The notes below the pieces were generated by a model that saw nothing but the letters and a program-made list of their open reading frames with translations, did not search any database and was not told the DNA's origin. From Reticulitermes speratus (lineage: Eukaryota; Arthropoda; Insecta; Blattodea; Rhinotermitidae), in NCBI GenBank assembly GCA_021186555.1, contig JAJKFL010000042.1, positions 29,677,215 through 29,741,214 on the forward strand: a DNA stretch of 64,000 bases. The letters run 5' to 3'. The number at the start of each line of letters is the position of its first letter. The stretch's first letter is position 1. This document shows, piece after piece, positions 53,201-62,200 of the stretch. Position numbers and translations under genes: made by a program.

Positions 53201-56200
53201 AATTTTGTCTTGATTTGTGCTTTAATTGCAAGTTTATTTGGAAACAATGACCTTTCACACTTAGAAACCCACTACAAGTGAGTGACTTACCTCCACCTCC
53301 CCGTGTGACCTGCTGCAGAGCTGAAACATTGTCATCATCTATCACAGCAAACTGTGTGATAGATGTATCACGATTGTTCAGCTTGCAACTAATTGGTCTT
53401 CGGGATGCATCTCCCGATGAGTGAAAGCGCCGCACACGATGCTCTTTCACTCGTTCCTTCAACGGATCTCGCTGTTCAGTAACTGGTGAAGACCCAATTA
53501 AACCTGTCAGTAACACAGAAAACAAAGCATCAGCTTTCTTCTATGCCATGTCTGGAAAATATGCTTAACCGTTGGAGTGCCAAGACCATTCTGATGCATA
53601 GTGAATAATCTGCATGCTAAGGTAGTGTGAATTACATTGATCCTTCATAAACACTATTTTGGATTGCTAAAACATCTTCTGGTGCAAGACACAAAACACT
53701 GAACGAATGGTCACAGGACTTAACATTCTGGGTTCACAAGAGTGCACTACTTGCACCTGCTGCTTGAATGGTAACAGTGAAACAGCATCACAATTAACAC
53801 ACACAACAGTCATATGAACCAAAACTTCAACAAGATAGGCAATGTAATATAAAGTAACAATGTGGTGCATTCTCATAACCATTCTGCAGTGGAAACACAA
53901 CAATGCATTCTGTGTTGTTGTTGTTGTTGTTGCTGTTGTTGTCATCATCATTGTCATCGTCATTGTTGAGTTACATGTCACTGTCAACTATATAAAAATA
54001 TGATGTGTTGCACAACAATGCTTTTATGGTAAATTTATGTTACCAGCAACAATACAAATTATATGCACCAGATTTTTAAACAAATTATATTCCAGCTAAT
54101 TTGCACTCTTTTCACATGTTATACATAAACACTGCATTGAAACAAAAGAATGTTCAGTTTGCTCATGGCCTTCTTTAGGTGTAAAACTTGGCTAAACAGA
54201 TCATAATGACATATAAGTCGTTGCGTGGTTTCTCAGTTTTTGTAAGTGTTGCCGTAAAATATTTTATGAGATCATACAGAATAAATCAATTATGAACCAA
54301 TAAGTATTAAATATTACGAGTGTGTTTTTGTAAACTTGTCTTAGTTATCTGGCATGCAAAGTGCATCTTTTCTATGCAGCATTATATTGTCATGTGTGGT
54401 CTGTTTGGCTCTACCATATTTTTCCACATTATCTCATAAATGGCACGATTTTTGGAAAAAAGGTACTGAACATAATATGTGTGTTTTCATTTTCTCTACA
54501 ACTTTAGTCTTGACACATTTCTCATTCTAAGAAGAATTCAGTGAGACATTATCATAAATGCACATAGGTTTTCATGATAAGTACCCGTTATTCTTGTCAG
54601 ATTTTAATCAAACTTGAATTTTCTCAACAGAAAAATCCTCAAATATAAAAAATCATGAAAATCCAGCCAGTGGAAGCTGAGTTGTTCCATGCAAATGGAC
54701 GGACGGACAGAGAGGATCAAGTTATCAGTCGCTTTTCACGATTTTGCAAACATGCATAAAAAATTAATATACAGCAATGTAGTGGCTACAGTGAACAATA
54801 CATCAACCACAAGACAAGAACAATTGCGGCAAATCTGAAACAGTGTATATAAATAGTGCACCGACAAAAACAATAAAAATAAGTGTGCACGTGTGCATGC
54901 ATGTGCATGCACACACATAAATATATATAAATAAAAAATAAATAAGTGAACATACTGATTGGAAAATAAGATCATCACAAAAACCACACTTGCATGCTAC
55001 AAAACAAGAAAAAAAGTGTCTAGATAGTGTCCAATAAAGAACACTTAACAATGAGTAATATTAATAGTTATAGATAAAAATAAAGTGATGATAAATGCAC
55101 ATAGTAATCATGAAATAGTACAATGCAAATACAGGCAGTTCTCATTTATGCCAGGGTTACGTTCCTGAAAAGCATTGTGCAAATCAAACACACAATTCCC
55201 ATTTAAAACAGTTTATTTCCTGGGGGTTAGGGGGCTGACAACCTCATCCTATATAATGTATGACTCTACCACTAGTGGCCATATGGACCCGTAGAGTATA
55301 TATGTACTGTATACACAGTATATATATATACACATACATACATACATTTCTGTACAGTATACATACGTTTTTATACAATATACAGTAAAACCTCTATGCA
55401 TCGTTTTTCAGAGGGATGGAAAACAAAAAACGATACATAGGGGAAAACAATAGAACCGGGAAACCATAAAAAATTATAGATAAGAACAATTTAATTATTA
55501 TTATTACTTCTTGCTGAAAAAATTTTTGATTGACATTTGTTTTGTGCAAACTTTACGCCTCAATTCAAAGTACGATATTTCAAGGCCTAGAACACTTTCA
55601 CAATCACTGTCACTTGTGCTGTGCGCATGAAAGAAAGATTTTACTTTCATCAGCGCTTCATGCGTCTCGGCGAAGTTCGGCACAACTTCGGGTTCGCCAT
55701 CTTCTTTTTCTCCTCCTTCTTCTTCCCCCTCCACACTCCTGGACGCCACGAGGCTCTCGCACAGCTCCTGCACTGTTTCTACACCACTGGTTGCCACGTG
55801 ACTGTCCACAGACACGTAGTCCTCGAATACATCTTTCTTCATACCACTGAATTTTTTCCAGTCTTGGCGGAAATCGTCATCATCGTTGGTCAATACGACG
55901 TCACTATCGCCTGAAGATTGTCCCTGCACGTAACCAGCTTTCCGAAAACAATTTTCGATTGTCTGCTGGGTTACTTGTTGCAAGGCTGCCACAGTGTAGT
56001 GCAAAGCTTCCAACACGTTTATCTTCTTTTTTGTATCTTTGCCTGCAGCCATTAAGCAAACAGCTGTTTGCATGTGGCGTTTTCTATAAAGCTGCTTACA
56101 ACACTTTATTACCCCTAAATCAAGGGGCTGGAGCACACTTGTACAATTTGCCGGGTACCATATGACTTTTACATTTCTTAGAAACAGTGTGTACTTTGGA

Positions 56201-59200
56201 TGTGCGGCACAATTGTCCACAAAGAGGAGAATGCTCCTGTTTTGCGCACCCATACTTGCGTCTAATGAACGCAGAAATGAAAAGAAATTGTCTGTGTTCA
56301 TCCACTCTTTATTTTTCATGTGGTATTTGGAGGGTAATTTTTTTATATTCTTGAAACATCGCGGTTTCGGAGATTTTCTGATAACAATCGGCACTTGTTT
56401 GTAACTTCCATCACTGTTAACACAAAGTAAACAGTAACTTTTCCCGAGTCTTTCGAAGATCTTGTATAAGAATATACAGTATTTATTTCTAATACAATAA
56501 AAGTGTAAGGGACTCACATCCTTATTTTTTTGGTACGGTTCATTCTGAGAGGACTGTGGTAGTCTTGCTACACAAACAAATGCTTTAGTTCCTGACTTAG
56601 CACTTTCTTTCAATTTATCGGCATTATCACAAATTGTATGTATGCTACAATGAGTGAATCTAACATTACGGCATATATCAACAATTCATTCACCCTTTTC
56701 AAGTTGGCTTATTATGTCTAATTTCTCTTCAATACTTCAATACTTCAAATCTGTATTCAGAATAATTATAAATATTTAATATACACATTTCCTTTCATCA
56801 GCATCAATATGGTAACATCAATACCGTCAAAACATTCATAAATAGATTACTATTGACACTGAGGTTGGTTTCTCGAAGACCCAAAATGTCCATAGTAGAT
56901 GTAGAAAAGAACAATAAATTGCTTAATTGCTGTAATTGTACATATTATACCATAAATACAAGCCACATGGAATGATGAACTACCAAGCCAAAAAATCTAT
57001 TAATTTTTAATCCTGTATGTAGGAAATCAAGGCCAATTCTGTTTCTCCTCCTTTGTGTGATATTTTTTGTGCAGCCATTTACTCAGCAACTGATATTTGC
57101 AACAACACAAATTTTAAATTCCTTTTGCTACCTGCTTTAGCTGCCTCATATGAGTAATAAGATCCATCAGGCTCTGTTGTGGCCTCACGAATTCGGGGGC
57201 TGGGTAGCTCAGGGTTATTGAGGTCATGTGGTGCTGTAATCCGGTCTTTGTCATCCTCACCAATCTCATCCCCCTGGTGCTCCAGCTCACTAATTAGTTT
57301 ACCCTGCAAAAAAGAAAAAATAAACTCACTGGAAACTACAGCCTGTTTTGGACTGAGATCATAATATCTGTGACATATGCTCTGAACACATGACAAATGT
57401 CTTAAATTATCCTTCTTAAAGTTCATGAAATGTATTTATGTATTCTTATATTTGCTTTAAATAGCTCACTTCATTATTTGGGAACAGGGGGAGTCTATGC
57501 ACCCCAGCTCTATGGGGCCAGCTGCTAGATTTAAACACAGGGTACACAGTATTTGTATGTGTATGTTTATAAATCTGTACAATTTTACACACTACCTGCA
57601 GATCCTGGACACAGGTTGCAGGAGCTGTAACAACACGTAGTCGACCAAATGTGGCCCCTGATTTTCGTCCCTGTTGCTGGTTCTGATTTGTGACAGAAGT
57701 AGGTGTGCTCCCAGCCATGCCGAATGTCTTCTTGGCAGCATGGTGATGTTGCTGTGTGTCTGAATTGCTGCGAGCAGATGTCATCACTGCATCACCTTCA
57801 TAATCCACTGCTTTATCAGTCACAGGAGCAATGGATGTAGGTGTGTGATGTTGTTGGAGGTGTGGATGCATCTCTGCTGTGGGTTCAACACCTGTCATTG
57901 AAACTGCTCGACGCTGTGCAACCTGTTGTTTCTTTGGTGAACCTGGTGACAGGAAGTTCAGTTAGACATTCCTACAAAACTTGACAATCACAAACCAAAA
58001 GGTTCAATACATGACTAACAGCAAAGATCAACACTATACCACCCTATTTTGGGCCACTTCAGTACACATCACTGTAGCTGTACATGTCAGAAAAGCCTAT
58101 GGTACAGTTCTGAACTGCCACTCCCTAGAATCAGTGGATCTTTCAGAATAAAGATCAGACATTCATAAAAGAGAACTTCCAAATTCTCAGAAAGCATTCT
58201 CTATTTCATGAGCAAGATCCATTAAAATGTTTAAACTTGGAAAGATCATTAATAAAATTCAGTGATAAGATTTGTGACAGCTCAGTCTTTATAGTGAGTA
58301 AGCTATGGGCTGGATGACTGGGGTTTGATTCCCAATATGGGCAGATATTCTTCTCTTTCATACTATGTTCCAACCAGATTTGAAGCTAACGTTCCCACCT
58401 CTTTCTCCAGAGGTAAAGCAATTGCGCCATGAAGCTTACCACTCACCTCCATCTATTGCCAAAGTTAAGAATGTGTGGAGCTATACCTCCACCTCCACTT
58501 TCCCATACATACTGATAGTGTGGCACTTAATTAAAGCAAAAGACTATTAAACATCTTAGTGTTCGACCGAATGCTGAAAAATACACTGAAATATACAATT
58601 CATCATGAAATGGAATTCAGCTGAAACCTGTATGGTGCAGTTGTAACTTAACACCAGGTGACAATAAATTATTTGCTTAAGGATTTATCACCAAAAAAAT
58701 TCAAAATATGTTATAAAATGTTTCAGCCATTTTCAGACAAATATACTGTGTACCAATACAACCCAAATGAAATATTATGTTCAAGTTTAATTTAAAATTG
58801 TTTTCATTTGTTAGAACTGGTAAAATGCCAGTGAGTGTTGGTACTCAGACATGTCACCCAACAGCTCAATTAATTTAGTGACTACCTGCCAGTGGGTACT
58901 AATATTTAACATTTGTAGTACCACAGCTAATTAATTTCATGATGAAAATACTTCCACAAAGCACCAGAATGAATTAGATTGATCCTACATAACTGAAATG
59001 GCCACACAGTTTTCATGCTACCCCTGAAGAAAACTGAAGTTTCTAATTCCTGAACAGATTTAAAAAGGCAAATTTGAACAATATTAAATGAAATCAATAC
59101 AAATACAATGGTACTTTATGTATAGTCTTTGAAGACTGGCAGGGAGTGTTGCATCCTTAGGTGAGTGACATTCCACATTTGCGAAATCTTTATGTCGCCA

Positions 59201-62200
59201 AAGATGTGAACAGTGTAGTTGAAAATTCCAGAGTGTCTATATGCGAGCATGCACGTGTGTGTGTGTGTGTGTGTGAATCACTTCTGATAAAAAATTGAGC
59301 CTAACTTAGCTAGCTGTGTGTCAAAATAAAATTAGGCAAGAAATAACACTTATCAAAAGAGGACTTTGGGGGGGGGGGGGGGGGCACAAATGAGAAAAGA
59401 TTATAATGTTTCCTAAACAGAAAACAATCAGTAATCAAGTTATTCTCCCTCTTCAAATGGTAATATTTACAGTGTGAACAAAGACTGTATTATACTTTTC
59501 TTTCTTTTATTTTTAGGGGGATGAACTGGCATTTGCTCATTCCCATTCTTGTCTTATCATATGGGGTGTATCAAAAACACATGACGGTTTTTGAAATTTG
59601 AAAACCAGCATGCTCGCTACACAGCGCTTCCATACTGACCGTCATTATGTACAATGATGTTTGGAGTTTAGTTGAGATGGAGCGCTGGTCGGTACAACAC
59701 CGTATTGTGGCAGTGGAACTGTTTATCAAAACAGAGTCTGTTACAGCTACACAGCATGGTTTTCAACAGCAGTTTCAAGGACATGATGGTCCTAGCCGCA
59801 ATACTCTGCTATCAAAATGGTGTCAGGAAGGATCAGTGAAGACAGTAAACCACAAGGACGTCCAGATTTGGCTCATACACCTAACAATGTGGAGCAGATA
59901 AGAGACACCATATTGTGAAGTCCGTGCAGGTCAGCTCGGCAACAATCTCTCACACTTCACTTAAATGATAGAAGTGTTCGCCAAATTCTCCACAAGGATT
60001 TTCATTATCATCCATACAAAATCCATGTTGCTCAGGAACTTAATGAATGTGACAAGGTGAGCCGACTACAGTTTTGCAATGAATTCTTGGACTTGGTGCA
60101 TAAAAATCATGAAACAGTGAACACATTACTGATGTCAGATGAGGCTCACTTCCATATGTCTGGTTATGTGAATAAACAGAATTGTCGCTACTGGGCTCGG
60201 AATAACCCACATAAACTTCACCAATGTCCTCTTCATAGTGCAAAAGTGACAGTGTGGTGTGCAATTTCTTCTCATGGCATAATTGGTCCCTATTTCTTTG
60301 AGAATGCAGAGGGCAGTACAGTGACTGTCAGTGCAGAGTGGTACAAAATAATGCTGGAAACATTTCTGCAAAAATGAGTTACGTTCTCGTCAGCTCGATT
60401 TCCTATGGTTCCAGCAGGAAGGAGCAACTGCTCACACGGCACGGACTTCCTTGACAGTCCTCAGGACAATGTTTCCAGGCAGACTCATTTCTCATTTCGG
60501 GGACATCAGCTGGCCCGCCCACTCGTCTGATCTTGCAGTACCAGACTATTTCCTTTAGGGCTACATCAAAAGCAAGGTATACGAAACACATCCTGCTAAT
60601 ACTGATGACCTAAAACGGCGAATTCAGGAGTGTATTCAAGGGATCCCTAAGTAAATGCTACGTGTTATGACAGCCTTTCCATCGCGACTGCAGGAGTGTA
60701 CTGAATGACATGGCAGTCACCTAAAACGTGTCATATTCAAACAGTAACGATTCAGATGAATTCCCATGGACATGCAATATACATGCCAATGTTAATAAAA
60801 TTTTTCCACTTTGCCTTAAAATGTTATTTCATTTCAAAAACTGTCAGGTGTTTCTAACACACCCTGTATTTTAATTTAAGTGTAACAAGTTCACAGTCCT
60901 TTACATTTATACCTATTGCATTTTAACAACACAAACAGTCTTTTCGACAAGGCTGGAAAACTGGACACAGCACCAGATTTACATCTACTGGGAAGTAAAT
61001 GGCATGGGGCATCCTCACAGACTTTCACTCAGAGCATCAAAAATTCCAATCACAAATGGCGAGTTTGAGTTACTAGATATACTGTTCAAGTTGCAAAGGA
61101 CATTTAAAAATTTATTTTACATGATTTATGAATTACACTGTGTTGAGTAAGTGATAACTTTGGGAGATCCTATATTTTTTGGACTACCTGCACACAAGGA
61201 TTCACCTTGCAACAGCTGTGTATTTGTGTCCAGTGGCTGGTTTGAGGTTTGTGTAGCAGCCAGGGTAGCGTTGCAGTTCTTGTCTATAACTAGCTTGTCA
61301 CCTCGGTCACGATTCGTCTCAGTGGCCAGTGGTGATGTTGTTTCTTGGTGGAGATTGTGCCGTCGTCTTCGATACCCACTCTCATAATCAAGCTGTGCCT
61401 GCAAGTAGACACCAATCTTAGCTACCTTCCAAATATAAGATATGCCCTATGAAGACAGTTGGGTAAAATCTTGTGTTTGTATTTTGGTGTGATGATTCTG
61501 TGCTTTGGTGGTCCTGAAGATTAGGATTACTCCCAAACATTGGTAAACCAACCCACCAAATGCACGGACAACAAATAAAAATAAAATTACTATGTCTCAA
61601 CACACTACCATGAAAATGTTAAGACTACTATACTGTTAAAGAAATTCAATGTTCCTGTAAAACACAAAGGTTCATGTGCATTGCCACAGAAGCCCACAAT
61701 CAGAATCTGTCTTAAGGCAGTTCGATCCAGTTCATATCTTCATAACATACTGTATTATAATATAACCCTTCCATCAAGTCTGAGTATCTCATGAGATCTT
61801 TACTACATTCCTTTATAAATTTCTCATTTTTTAGGCACACTACATGTGCTGCTCAATGTTAACTCCTCGATTCAAACACCATATAGTAACTATAAAGCCA
61901 TGAGAAATAAAACTAAAATAGCACACAATGGTTATGTCGTTCACTTCATCTTCAAAGTTTTGAACTCTTAAATAAGACGCCCACTTGCCTGAGACTCTTG
62001 AAAGCCTTACAAATCATATGTAATTTCAGAGGCATCTCTCTTTATAATCATCCTTCCAGTTAACATTCCTCATCTGCAGGCAGATGTATATGCCATGGCA
62101 AATTTGCAAAATAACGAACAGAACACCTCTCCTTCACATATGCATTTCAGATGAATATAAAATCAATTACAATCCATGTATAATTTTGATCATCTTTTTG

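Noticed and set aside
55530-55914. Plus-strand ORFs of 97 and 106 codons
   Set aside because: Antisense to the Tigger frame.
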